64,000 nucleotides of DNA from Xanthomonas sp. 10-10. GTDB taxonomy: Bacteria; Pseudomonadota; Gammaproteobacteria; Xanthomonadales; Xanthomonadaceae. The notes below the pieces were generated by a model. The model was not told the origin of the DNA and ran no database searches. It worked only from the letters and a program-made list of their open reading frames with translations. Every line of letters begins with the position of its first letter. The first letter of the stretch is position 1. Shown piece by piece: positions 20,703 to 29,373 of the stretch. The stretch covers positions 3,968,001 to 4,032,000 of the forward strand of contig NZ_CP144460.1 in the NCBI RefSeq assembly GCF_040182365.1. Direction: 5' to 3'. The translations under genes and the position numbers were made by a program.

Positions 20703-20999
20703 CGGACAAACGCTCCTGGGCGGGGGGATGCGGTTGATCCTAGAAACGCAGATCGTTGCCGGTCCAAACCAAAAGACGTATTGTTTGATTCACAAGTTGA
20801 ATCAATCGCATCATCAATCGACGTAGTGCGCCGCAAATGGCTGCTTTGCAACGCTTTTTCGACGCTGCGTAATTATGGCCGGTTGCGCCCGTCAGCCGGG
20901 CTCCTGACTTGGCACCGCCTATTCATTCGCGCTGGCGGCGGCGGGATGTTGCGGGTGCAGCATCCAATTCATGTGTTTTGCCATGCGAGGCCCGCCCCC
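20703..20999. other. Divergent control region of the hexarate operon
   Basis: A 297-base region between kdgD (minus) and the LysR gene (plus). It is AT-richer than its surroundings around 20775-20880 and contains the LysR-type palindrome at 20785-20805 plus loose TCAATCG-like repeats up to 20820. No reading frame is supported. Confidence 0.6.
20785..20805. promoter_or_regulatory. LysR-type operator (TTGATTC-N7-GAATCAA)
   Basis: A perfect inverted repeat with 7-base arms TTGATTC and GAATCAA and a 7-base spacer, including the classical T-N11-A arrangement (T at 20789, A at 20801). It sits between the divergent kdgD operon and the lysR-type gene, where such regulators bind both to repress themselves and to activate the target operon. 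The partial repeat CAATCG follows twice. Assignment is inferred from position and symmetry. Confidence 0.6.
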
Positions 21000-21869
21000 A
21001 TGTTCGATCTGCAGCAACTGCGTTGCTTTGTCGCCGTCGCCGACGAACTGCACTTCCGTCGCGCCGCCGAGCGCCTGAACATGACCCAGCCGCCGCTCAG
21101 CCGGCAGATCCAGCTGCTGGAGCACAGCGTCGGCACCGCGCTGCTGGAGCGCAACAGCCGGCATGTGCGGCTGACCCAGGCCGGGCGCAGCTTGCTGGCC
21201 GAAGCGCGCGCGATCCTGCGCATGGCCGAGAACGCCGGCCTGCGCGCGCGCCGCATCGGCACCGGCGATGCCGGCAGCGTGTCGGTGGGGTTCACCGCCG
21301 GTGCCAGTTACCGCTTCCTGCCCGAGGCCATCGCGCGCTGGCGCAGGCAGGCACCGGATGTGGACCTGCAGCTGAAGGAAATGGTCAGCCTGGCGCAACT
21401 GGACGCGCTGGATGCAGGCCGGCTGGATATCGGCCTGCTGCGCCCGCCGATCCAGCGCCAGGGCCTGCACAGCCGCTGCGTGGCACGCGAACCGCTGATC
21501 GCCGCGTTGCCGGAAGACTCGCCGCTGGCGCACCGCGACAGCCTGCGTCTGCAGGATTTCCACGGCCAGCCGCTGGTCAATTACGCACCGGACGAGGCGC
21601 GTTATTTCTACGATCTGCTGGCGCAGTTGTTCGGTGTGCGCGGCATCGCGCCGCGCTCGGTGCAGTACGTCAGCCAGATTCATTCGGTGCTGGCGCTGGT
21701 ACGCGGCGGCATGGGCATGGCGCTGGTACCCGAAGGCGCCAGCGGCCTGCGTTACGCCGGCATCGTGTACCTGCCGCTGCGCGATGAGGCGCCGGCCACG
21801 CCGGTGGAATTGCATCTGGTATGGAAGCAGGACAACGACAACCCTGCACTGCGCCGTTTGATCGCCTGA
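21000..21869 (+). CDS. LysR-family transcriptional regulator of the hexarate operon
   Basis: A 289-residue regulator. The N-terminal winged helix-turn-helix (MFDLQQLRCFVAVADELHF, ERLNMTQPPLSRQIQLLE, VRLTQAGRSLL) is followed by a periplasmic-binding-protein-like effector domain from about residue 90 (SVGFTAGASYRFLPEAI). The pattern, including the GMGMALVPEGAS segment, is like the BenM/CatM side of the family. The ATG at 21000 gives the standard start; the frame is open far upstream but with no LysR-like sequence. Divergent to kdgD. Glucarate, galactarate or a pathway intermediate is the probable co-inducer (inference). Confidence 0.93.
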   Translation: MFDLQQLRCFVAVADELHFRRAAERLNMTQPPLSRQIQLLEHSVGTALLERNSRHVRLTQAGRSLLAEARAILRMAENAGLRARRIGTGDAGSVSVGFTAGASYRFLPEAIARWRRQAPDVDLQLKEMVSLAQLDALDAGRLDIGLLRPPIQRQGLHSRCVAREPLIAALPEDSPLAHRDSLRLQDFHGQPLVNYAPDEARYFYDLLAQLFGVRGIAPRSVQYVSQIHSVLALVRGGMGMALVPEGASGLRYAGIVYLPLRDEAPATPVELHLVWKQDNDNPALRRLIA

Positions 21870-22306
21870 GGTCCGCTAGCGCGTTGTTCAAGCAGGAGCG
21901 CCCACCGTCACCGTCACGCAATGATGCGCCGCTCAGCGAGATTCTGCGTCGACCTTGGCCGACTCGCGTGCGCGCCGGGGTGTCCTGAAAGCGGGTGCGG
22001 TGCATGCCTTGGACGTCCAACCGAGACTGCGCCCCGATGTGAGCGCGGTGCATGCCACGTCGAGCGCTGACATATTGGTTGCGATCACCCGCAAGGGGCG
22101 CGCAGTTCCTGACGTCGTGAGCAAGCCGCGCTCACGTGGCGCTTGCAGCGCAACTCACGATCGACGCAGTGCGCAACACTGGCCGCTTCGTTCGCACTGC
22201 AAAGCACTACACCAAATCGATCAATGCACTGCATTTTCGTGGCACGCGCCGTCGCACAAGCCGATCAACCGGCCTGCTGGGGCGCATGGCAAAGTCCCGC
22301 TGCGAC
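21870..22306. other. Noncoding gap between the LysR gene and spoT
   Basis: A 437-base gap between two convergent genes. No reading frame has family character or a plausible ribosome-binding site. The phrase GCGGTGCATGCC occurs twice (about 22005 and 22044). No good intrinsic terminator was seen for either gene. It marks the left junction between island 1 and spoT. Confidence 0.4.
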
Positions 22307-24478
22307 CTATTGACGCCCCACGCTCTGCACCACATGCAGGCGCCGCAGCCGGCGCATCACTTCGGCCAGGTGGCGGCGGTCGCGCACCTGGATGTTGAAG
22401 CGCAGCACTGCCGCATTGAAGTCGCGGTCCAGGTAATCCACACGTTCGATATTGGATTTGCTCTGCGCGATCGCCGCGGCCAACTGCGCCAGCACGCCGG
22501 TGCGGTTTTCCACTTCCACCACCAGCGCGGTGTCGTAGTCGCCGGTGACGTTGGAGTCCCAATCGATCGGCACCCAGCGCTCGGGCGATTTGCGCAGCTC
22601 GGCCAGGTTGGGGCAATCCAGACGGTGCACCACGATGCCCTTGCCGGCGGTGTGGTAGCCCATGATTTCGTCGCCGGGAATCGGCTGACAACAGTTGGCG
22701 AAGCTGATCACGCCACGCTCGCTGCCGTCGATCAGGATCTTTTCGTGCGAGTGCTTGGAATGCCCGCCGCCGCGCAATTCCGCATACGCCATCAAGGCCT
22801 GTGCGGCCTGGGTGGGCATCCAGTTGCCCAGCGCCACATCGGCCAGCAGCGCTTCCAGCCGCGGATAACGGTGTTCGTTGAGGAAGGCATCCAGCCGACC
22901 CTTGGGCAGGCGCTCCAGCGAGCTGTCCATCGCCTCCAGCGCGCGGTCGAGCATGCGATGACCAAGTTGCACGGCATCTTCGTGTTCGAGCTGCTTGAGC
23001 TGGTGGCGGATCGCGGTGCGCGCCTTGCTGCTGACCACGAACTCCAGCCACTGCGGCTTGGGCGTGGCCGAGCGTGCGGTGATGATTTCCACCGCCTGCC
23101 CGCTGACCAGCTTGGTGCGCAAGGGCACAAGTTTCTTGTCCACCCGCGAGGCCACCGCGCGGTTGCCCACATCGGTGTGCACCGCGTAGGCGAAATCCAG
23201 CGCGGTGGAGTTGCGCGGCAACGCCAGGATCTTGCCCTTGGGCGTGAACAGGTAGACCTCGTCCGGGAACAGATCCACCTTGACGTTGTCCAGGAATTCC
23301 AGCGACGAGCCGGCGGCTCGTTGCGAGTCGATCAGCTCCACGATCCAGTCGTGCGCGCGGCTCTGCGCACTGTTGGGCGAGGCAGAGCCCACCTTGTAGG
23401 TCCAATGCGCGGCCACGCCGCGTTCGGCGATCAGGTCCATCTCCTCGGTGCGGATCTGCACTTCGATCGGCGAGCCGTAAGGGCCGAACAACACCGTGTG
23501 CAACGACTGGTAGCCGTTGGCCTTGGGAATGGCAATGAAATCGCGGAAGCGCCCGTCCAGCGGCTTGAAGGTGGCATGCACCGCGCCGAGGGCGTGATAG
23601 CAATCGGCCACCGTGCGCACCACCAGCCGGAAGCCGAACACGTCCATCACCTGGTCGAAGGACTTGTTCTCTTCGTGCATCTTGGAATAGATGCTCCAGG
23701 GAGTCTTGATGCGGCTGACCAGGCGATGCTCCAGCCCCTCCTTGGCCAGTCGTTGCGACAGCTGCACTTCCACCTGCGCCATCGATTCGCGCCGCACCAC
23801 CGGCTGGCTACGGATATGTTTTTCGATGATGGCGTGACGCCACGGATACAGCGCGCGGAAGCCCAGGTTCTGCAGCTCGGACTTGATCAGGCTCATGCCC
23901 AGGCGCTGGGCGATGGGTGCGTAGATCTCCAGGGTTTCGCGCGCGATGCGGCCGCGCGCCTCGGTACTCTGCGCGCCGAGCGTGCGCATGTTGTGCAGGC
24001 GGTCGGCCAGCTTGATCATGATCACGCGCAGGTCGCGCGACATCGCCAGCAGCATCTTGCGGAAGCTTTCGGCCGCCGCTTCCTGGCGGTCGCGGAACTT
24101 GAGCTTGTCCAGCTTGGTGACGCCATCGACCAGCTCGGCCACCGCTTCGCCGAATTCGGACGCCAGCTCTTCGCGCGTCAGCGGCGTGTCTTCGATGGTG
24201 TCGTGCAGGATCGCGGCGATCAGCGATTCCATGTCCAGGCCCAGCTCGGCGAGCACGCCGGCCACGGCCACCGGATGGGTGATATAGGGCTCGCCCGACT
24301 TGCGGGTCTGGCCGGCATGCGCGGTGGCACCGACTTCCCAGGCACGGCGCAGGATCGGCAGCTGCTCCTTGGGAAGGTAACTGGCAGCGCGCTCGAGGTG
24401 CAGGACGTAGTCGGGGATGGCCGGGTCGGAAGACGGGGACGTCGCCACGGTCGCCTGGGCAGTGGGGCCTGGGTTCAT
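22307..24478 (-). CDS. spoT: Bifunctional (p)ppGpp synthetase/hydrolase SpoT
   Basis: A 723-residue RelA/SpoT homologue controlling the stringent response. The N-terminal HD hydrolase is intact, with AHAGQTRKSGEPYITHP and the metal motif LHDTIEDT (HD at residues 92-93). The synthetase domain has RIKTPWSIYSKM, FGFRLVV, ANGYQSLHT and EVQIRTEEMDLIAERG. The C-terminal half carries a TGS domain (DEVYLFTPKGKILALP), the conserved-cysteine domain (FANCCQPIPGDEI) and an ACT domain (ALVVEVENRTGVLAQLAAAI). All catalytic motifs expected for a two-way enzyme are present. In E. coli it is co-transcribed with gmk and rpoZ; here 10.6 kb separate it from rpoZ. It is divergent from the HAD gene. Confidence 0.97.
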   Translation of the reverse strand: MNPGPTAQATVATSPSSDPAIPDYVLHLERAASYLPKEQLPILRRAWEVGATAHAGQTRKSGEPYITHPVAVAGVLAELGLDMESLIAAILHDTIEDTPLTREELASEFGEAVAELVDGVTKLDKLKFRDRQEAAAESFRKMLLAMSRDLRVIMIKLADRLHNMRTLGAQSTEARGRIARETLEIYAPIAQRLGMSLIKSELQNLGFRALYPWRHAIIEKHIRSQPVVRRESMAQVEVQLSQRLAKEGLEHRLVSRIKTPWSIYSKMHEENKSFDQVMDVFGFRLVVRTVADCYHALGAVHATFKPLDGRFRDFIAIPKANGYQSLHTVLFGPYGSPIEVQIRTEEMDLIAERGVAAHWTYKVGSASPNSAQSRAHDWIVELIDSQRAAGSSLEFLDNVKVDLFPDEVYLFTPKGKILALPRNSTALDFAYAVHTDVGNRAVASRVDKKLVPLRTKLVSGQAVEIITARSATPKPQWLEFVVSSKARTAIRHQLKQLEHEDAVQLGHRMLDRALEAMDSSLERLPKGRLDAFLNEHRYPRLEALLADVALGNWMPTQAAQALMAYAELRGGGHSKHSHEKILIDGSERGVISFANCCQPIPGDEIMGYHTAGKGIVVHRLDCPNLAELRKSPERWVPIDWDSNVTGDYDTALVVEVENRTGVLAQLAAAIAQSKSNIERVDYLDRDFNAAVLRFNIQVRDRRHLAEVMRRLRRLHVVQSVGRQ

Positions 24479-24676
24479 GCGCGAAGACTATGCCAGTGGC
24501 CGGTTTGCGGCAACGCGGCATGCACTGCGGACAGGCCGGCCGCCTGCGATGGGCCGCTGCACCGGCGCCCCGCGCCAGCCGCAGCGGCCCTGGACGCTCA
24601 ACCTGCAACTTTGCCCAGCCAAGCGACATTTACCCGGCTGCTACACTCGGGCTGCGCCACTCCAGGGACCCCACCC

Positions 24677-25375
24677 ATGCTCGCTCCCCCCGACCTGCTG
24701 ATCTTCGACTGCGACGGCGTGCTGGTCGACAGCGAGCCGTTGGCCTGCGCGGTCCTGGCCCAGGCACTGCAGTACCACGGCGTGGACATCGACATCGACG
24801 GGGTTCAGCAGCACTTCCTCGGGCGCAGCCTGGGCAGCGTGCGCGCGCATGTGCAGACGCTGGGGCGGACGCTGCCGGATACCTTCGAGCGCGACCTCAC
24901 CGCCGCGTTGCTGGCGCGCTTTGCCAGCGAACTGCAGCCGATGGCGGGCGTGGCCATGCTGCTTGACGCACTGCAGACACCGCGGTGCGTTGCCTCGTCC
25001 AGCCATCTGGAACGGGTGCGTCTGTGCCTGCAGGTCACTGGCCTGGCCGGTCGTTTCGGCGCGCACATCTACACCGCCGAGCTGGTCGCCCGCGGCAAGC
25101 CTGCGCCGGATCTGTTCCTGCTCGCCGCCGCACGCATGCACGTGTCGGCCGTGTCCTGCCTGGTGATCGAAGACAGCCCCAGCGGCGTGCTGGCCGCATG
25201 CGCGGCCGGGATGCAGGTCTGGGGATTCACCGGCGGCGGCCATCACCGCGCAACGGCGGCCGCCGCCGCGTCGCTCGCGGCCGCAGGCGCATCGCAGGTG
25301 TTCGCGGACATGCCCGCCGTCGCCACAGCACTGGGTGCCATCGGCACCCAGCGCCTGGGCACTACGTTAGGCTGA
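24677..25375 (+). CDS. HAD-superfamily sugar phosphatase-like hydrolase
   Basis: A 232-residue haloacid-dehalogenase phosphatase of subfamily I. Motif I is FDCDGVLVDSEPLA (nucleophile Asp at about 10). The cap domain covers about 16-85. Motif II is VASSS, motif III has the lysine in RGKPAPDLFLLAA, and motif IV is VIEDSPSGVLAACAAGM. Proteins of this type dephosphorylate sugar or polyol phosphates. First gene of plus-strand island 2, only 19 bases before the regulator gene, so it probably serves the polyol pathway, for example by removing dead-end sugar phosphates. Substrate is not known. Confidence 0.85.
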   Translation: MLAPPDLLIFDCDGVLVDSEPLACAVLAQALQYHGVDIDIDGVQQHFLGRSLGSVRAHVQTLGRTLPDTFERDLTAALLARFASELQPMAGVAMLLDALQTPRCVASSSHLERVRLCLQVTGLAGRFGAHIYTAELVARGKPAPDLFLLAAARMHVSAVSCLVIEDSPSGVLAACAAGMQVWGFTGGGHHRATAAAAASLAAAGASQVFADMPAVATALGAIGTQRLGTTLG

Positions 25376-25394
25376 GACTTCCACGCAGACAGAT

Positions 25395-26354
25395 GTGACG
25401 ATGGCCACCCCCGACAACGACACCAGCCGACTCGATGCCGCAGCCAGGGCGGGCTGGCTGTACTACATCGCCGGCAACACCCAGGACGAGATCGCACGCA
25501 AGCTCAAGGTCTCGCGCGCAACAGCGCAGCGTCTGGTGTCGTTGTGCCTGAGCCAGCGGTTGATCACCTTCCGGCTGGAGCATCCGATCGCCGCCTGCAT
25601 GGATCTGGCCGCGCAGCTGCAGGACCGTTTCGGCATGCGCTACTGCGAGGTCGCGCCCACCGACCCGGCCGACCCGCACCTGGTCACCGGTGTCGCCGAA
25701 CGTGCCGCGGCGCTGCTGGAATCCACCCTGCGCAGCGACACCCCCAGCATCATCGGCATCGGCACCGGGCGTGCCATGCGCGCGGCAGTGGAGCGCATTC
25801 CGGCGATGCAGACGCGCAATCATCAGCTGGTTTCGCTGGTCGGCAACATTTCCCCGGACGGCTCGGCCAGCCCGTTCGATGCAGTGGCCCGCCTGGCCGA
25901 CCTGACCGGCGCGCAGCACTACCCGATGCCGCTGCCGGTGTTTCTTTCCTCGCAGGAAGAACGCGAAACGCTGCTGGGCATCGAGGCGGTACGCAGGGTC
26001 CGCGCGATCGCGGCAAAGGCCGATCTGCGCCTGGTCGGTGTCGGCCAGCTCGATCAGACCGCGCCCCTGCATGTGGATGGCTTCATCAGCCGCACCGAAC
26101 TGCTGGACCTGATCCGGCTGGGCGCAGTGGGCGAGGTGATCGGCTGGGCGCTCACCGCAGCCGGCGACATCATCGATGCAGGCACCAACCTGCGCTTGAC
26201 CAGCGTGCCGCATCCGGTGCCGGCGATCAGCCTGTCGATCGGCGTGGCCGTGGGCAACGCCAAGGTAGGCCCGATCAAGGCCGCGCTGAAGGGCCGCATC
26301 CTCAACGGCCTGATCACCGACGAGCACACCGCCAAGGCCTTGCTCGGCAGCTGA
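25395..26354 (+). CDS. SorC/DeoR-type sugar-binding transcriptional regulator
   Basis: A 319-residue regulator. The N-terminal helix-turn-helix (NTQDEIARKLKVSRATAQRLV, about 28-50) is followed by a SorC-type sugar-phosphate-binding domain with IIGIGTGRAMRAAVE, LVSLVGNISPDGSASP, LVGVGQLDQTAPL and VGEVIGWALTAAGDIID. The frame starts with GTG at 25395 and has an ATG two codons later; neither has a strong ribosome-binding site. It lies between the HAD gene and the binding-protein gene, so it is the likely local regulator, with a phosphorylated pentulose or hexulose as effector (inference from the family). Confidence 0.9.
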   Translation: MTMATPDNDTSRLDAAARAGWLYYIAGNTQDEIARKLKVSRATAQRLVSLCLSQRLITFRLEHPIAACMDLAAQLQDRFGMRYCEVAPTDPADPHLVTGVAERAAALLESTLRSDTPSIIGIGTGRAMRAAVERIPAMQTRNHQLVSLVGNISPDGSASPFDAVARLADLTGAQHYPMPLPVFLSSQEERETLLGIEAVRRVRAIAAKADLRLVGVGQLDQTAPLHVDGFISRTELLDLIRLGAVGEVIGWALTAAGDIIDAGTNLRLTSVPHPVPAISLSIGVAVGNAKVGPIKAALKGRILNGLITDEHTAKALLGS

Positions 26355-26481
26355 GCGGCGCAATCGCGGCGGGCTGGACGGCAGTTCATTGCTGAAATTT
26401 CCCGGCATGCGCGGGCGCGTTGGCGTGCGCCGCGATGCTGCGCTGCAAGATCGAAAGTGCTTTACAGCGCGGCAAGGCCGT

Positions 26482-26510
26482 GGGCATATGCGCATCACAC
26501 GGGCATTTGC
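26482..26510. promoter_or_regulatory. Candidate operator: direct repeat GGGCATATGC / GGGCATTTGC
   Basis: Two near-identical 10-mers at 26482-26491 and 26501-26510 are spaced by 19 bases in the 184-base gap between the SorC-type regulator and the solute-binding protein gene. The spacing puts them on nearly the same helix face. They could bind the neighbouring regulator. This is inferred from position only. Confidence 0.3.
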
Positions 26511-26538
26511 TCAACCAACCTCAAGCTGAGGCATCGGT

Positions 26539-27882
26539 ATGAACACTTCGATCAATACCCTGATCTGCGCGGCACTGAGCGCCACACTGGCAGCATGCGG
26601 CGGCGGCGCGCACGACAGCGGCGCCGCGTCCAAGCCAGACACCCTGGTGATCGCCACGGTCAACAACGGCGACATGATCCGCATGCAGAAGCTCACCTCG
26701 GAGTTCACCGCCAGCCATCCGCAGATCAAGCTCGAGTGGGTCACGCTGGAAGAGAATGTGCTGCGCCAGCGCGTCACCACCGATATCGCCACCAAGGGTG
26801 GCCAGTTCGATGTGCTGACCATCGGCACCTACGAGGTACCGATCTGGGCCGAGCGCGGCTGGCTCAAGCCGCTGACCTTCGATGCGGACTATCAGGTGGA
26901 CGATCTGATCCCGCAGATCCGCGACGCGGTCAGTCACGAGGGGCAGCTGTATGCCGCGCCGTTCTACGCAGAAGGCTCGATGCTGATGTACCGCACCGAC
27001 CTGCTGCAAAAGGCCGGCCTGAGCATGCCGGCGCAGCCGTCGTGGAGCTTCGTGGCCGACGCCGCCCGCAAGATGACCGACAAGCAGGCCGGCATCTACG
27101 GCATCTGCCTGCGCGGCAAGGCCGGCTGGGGCGAGAACATGGCCTTGATCGGCGCGATGGGCAATGCCTTCGGCGCGCGCTGGTTCGACGAACAATGGAA
27201 ACCGCAGTTCGACCAGCCGGAATGGAAGGCCGCACTGCAGACCTATGTGGATGTCATGAAACAGGCCGGTCCGCCAGGTGCCGCCTCCAACGGCTTCAAC
27301 GAGAACCTTGCACTGTTCACCGCAGGCAAGTGCGCGATGTGGGTCGATGCCACGGTGGCCGCATCGTTCATCAGCAATCCCAGCGAGTCCAAGGTCTCGG
27401 ACAAGGTCGGTTTTGCCGCGGCGCCGGATGCGGGCAAGGGCAAGACCACCGGCTGGCTGTGGGCCTGGAACCTGGCCATCCCCGCCAGCTCGAAAAAGGC
27501 CGACAAGGCGCAGGCATTCATCGCCTGGGCCACCAGCAAGCATTACACCGAGCTGGTGGCCGGCAAGGAAGGCTGGGGCAATGTTCCGCCGGGAACGCGC
27601 CAGTCGCTGTACGCCACGACCGAGTACCTCAAGGCCGCCCCGTTCGCCAAGCAGACCCTGGCTGCCATCCAGGGCGCCGACACGCATCACCCCACGGTCA
27701 AGCCGGTGCCTTATGTCGGCGTGCAGTACGCGGCCATCCCCGAGTTCCAGTCGATCGGCACCACCGTGGGCCAGCAGTTTTCCGCAGCGCTCACCGGCTC
27801 GATCAGCGTGGATGACGCGTTGAAGAACGCGCAGGCCGCCACCGAGCGCGAAATGCAGCGAGCCGGCTACCCCAAGCGCTGA
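26539..27882 (+). CDS. ABC transporter solute-binding lipoprotein (sorbitol/mannitol-type)
   Basis: A 447-residue family 1 extracellular binding protein. The signal peptide ends in the lipobox LAAC (cysteine at residue 20), so it is a lipoprotein. The mature part has LVIATVNNGDMIRMQKLTSEF, FDVLTIGTYEVPIWAERGWL, YAAPFYAEGSMLMYRTDLL and GWLWAWNLAIPASSKKADKA. These strongly recall the polyol binding proteins SmoE/MtlE of Rhodobacter and Pseudomonas. GAGG precedes the ATG by seven bases. It opens the transporter operon. A polyol is a likelier ligand than a disaccharide, because a dehydrogenase and a kinase follow. Confidence 0.92.
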   Translation: MNTSINTLICAALSATLAACGGGAHDSGAASKPDTLVIATVNNGDMIRMQKLTSEFTASHPQIKLEWVTLEENVLRQRVTTDIATKGGQFDVLTIGTYEVPIWAERGWLKPLTFDADYQVDDLIPQIRDAVSHEGQLYAAPFYAEGSMLMYRTDLLQKAGLSMPAQPSWSFVADAARKMTDKQAGIYGICLRGKAGWGENMALIGAMGNAFGARWFDEQWKPQFDQPEWKAALQTYVDVMKQAGPPGAASNGFNENLALFTAGKCAMWVDATVAASFISNPSESKVSDKVGFAAAPDAGKGKTTGWLWAWNLAIPASSKKADKAQAFIAWATSKHYTELVAGKEGWGNVPPGTRQSLYATTEYLKAAPFAKQTLAAIQGADTHHPTVKPVPYVGVQYAAIPEFQSIGTTVGQQFSAALTGSISVDDALKNAQAATEREMQRAGYPKR

Positions 27883-27975
27883 GCAGCTGCGATGGGCCGG
27901 ACTCCCTGCCCGGCCCGCCCCTGGCCACAGACATGCTCCGGCGTCACGGCGCCGCACCTTCCCACGAGGCAATCG

Positions 27976-29271
27976 ATGAAGATCAGGCACACCACACCTG
28001 CGCTGACGATGCTGCTCGCCGGTATGGCCTGCACACAGGCCAGCGCCCAGGCATTCGATCCGGACAAGCATATCGGCGGCGACTGGGGCGGCTTGCGCAG
28101 CCGGCTGGCCGATGACGGCATCCAGTTCAAGCTGGCGCACTTCAGCCAGACCGCACACAACACCTCCGGCGGGCTGCGCGAGCGCACTGCCTATGCCGAT
28201 CAATTCTTCCTGGGCGGCTACTTCGACCTGGAACGGCTGTGGGGCTGGTCCGGCGCCGATTTCAAACTGGAGATCACCAATCGCAATGGCGAGTTGATCA
28301 ATAACACCGCAGGCATCCCCACGCTCCTGCAGTCGCAGCAGATCTTTGGACGCGGCGATGTCACACGCTTGACCCAGTTCTCGCTGACCCAGCGCCTGTT
28401 CGAGGACAGGCTGACGCTGAAGGGCGGCCGCCTGTATCCCAGCGCCGATTTCTTCGCGCTGAACTGCAACTACCAGCACCTGACCTTCTGCAGCGGCGGC
28501 TCCTCCAACTACATCAGCAACAACTGGTATGGCGATCCGCTCAGTGCCTGGGGCGGCGTGGTCACGTTCAGCCCGGACAAACGCTGGTTTTTCCGGGTGG
28601 GCGGCTACGATGCCAACCCGCAGAACCGATCCACCGACCAAGGCCTCAGGCTCGGCACCTCCGGCGACGACCACGGCACCCTGCTGGTGGCCGAAGTGGA
28701 GTACAAGCCCGACTACGGCAACGGGATCGATGGCGACTACCGCATCGGCGCAACCCGCAACAGCAACGATCAACCGCGCGTCTACACCCGCTCGGGCGTG
28801 CCGACCAGCCTCGGCACCGATCCGGCCGCATTGCAAGACACCGATCGCGCGTTCTACGCCAACGTTGAACAACAGGTCACCAGCAATGGCGCCGGCGGCG
28901 GCTTGCGGCTGTTCGCAAGCATCATCGACGCCGACGACGAGGTCAGCACGGTGGGTCAGGTGCTGGCCATCGGCGGATTCTGGAAAGGACTGTCCGCTGC
29001 GCGCCCCAACGACCGCGTCGGCGTGGCCATCGGCCGCAATGCGCTCAGCGATTCATTGCGTGCGGCGCAAACCCGCTACAACCAGCGCCTGCCCGCGGGC
29101 GCGGCGCCCATCGGCGTACAGCGCTACGAATATCCCATCGAGCTCAACTACAACATTGCTGTCAGCCGCGGGATCGAAGTGATGCCCAGCGTGCAGTACA
29201 TCCGTCATCCGGGCGGACTGGATGGCGACAACGCCACCATCTTCGGCCTGCAGGTCAGCCTGAACTTCTGA
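27976..29271 (+). CDS. OprB-family carbohydrate-selective porin
   Basis: A 431-residue outer-membrane protein with a signal peptide (residues about 1-25, cleavage near ASAQA). The first mature sequence, FDPDKHIGGDWGGLRSRLAD, is the classic OprB opening. Later strands contain RLYPSADFFALNCNYQHLTF, WGGVVTFSPDKRWFFRVGGY and FYANVEQQV. The chain ends in the aromatic residue phenylalanine (LQVSLNF) as expected for barrel assembly. GAGG lies six bases before the ATG. It sits inside the transporter operon, so it should be the outer-membrane entry for the same sugar or polyol. Confidence 0.92.
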   Translation: MKIRHTTPALTMLLAGMACTQASAQAFDPDKHIGGDWGGLRSRLADDGIQFKLAHFSQTAHNTSGGLRERTAYADQFFLGGYFDLERLWGWSGADFKLEITNRNGELINNTAGIPTLLQSQQIFGRGDVTRLTQFSLTQRLFEDRLTLKGGRLYPSADFFALNCNYQHLTFCSGGSSNYISNNWYGDPLSAWGGVVTFSPDKRWFFRVGGYDANPQNRSTDQGLRLGTSGDDHGTLLVAEVEYKPDYGNGIDGDYRIGATRNSNDQPRVYTRSGVPTSLGTDPAALQDTDRAFYANVEQQVTSNGAGGGLRLFASIIDADDEVSTVGQVLAIGGFWKGLSAARPNDRVGVAIGRNALSDSLRAAQTRYNQRLPAGAAPIGVQRYEYPIELNYNIAVSRGIEVMPSVQYIRHPGGLDGDNATIFGLQVSLNF

Positions 29272-29373
29272 CCCCCGACCCGGCCGTGCGTTCGACGCCA
29301 ACCCTTGCATCGACGCATCGGCCGCTGCCATGCATCGCAGGCGCGCTGCCTGCCTTCACCCTGGACCTTGCCG

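Noticed and set aside
19260..20999. In-frame extension of the LysR gene by about 580 codons
   Set aside because: The open frame runs antisense through the dehydrogenase and kdgD genes. The LysR fold starts exactly at the ATG at 21000.
22136..25375. A frame of about 1079 codons on the plus strand across spoT
   Set aside because: Only the last 232 codons (from 24677) are a real gene, the HAD phosphatase. The remainder is the complement of spoT.
26521..28872. A 783-codon minus-strand frame across the binding protein and OprB genes
   Set aside because: Composition is typical of an antisense shadow in GC-rich DNA; the plus-strand genes have signal peptides, ribosome-binding sites and family motifs.
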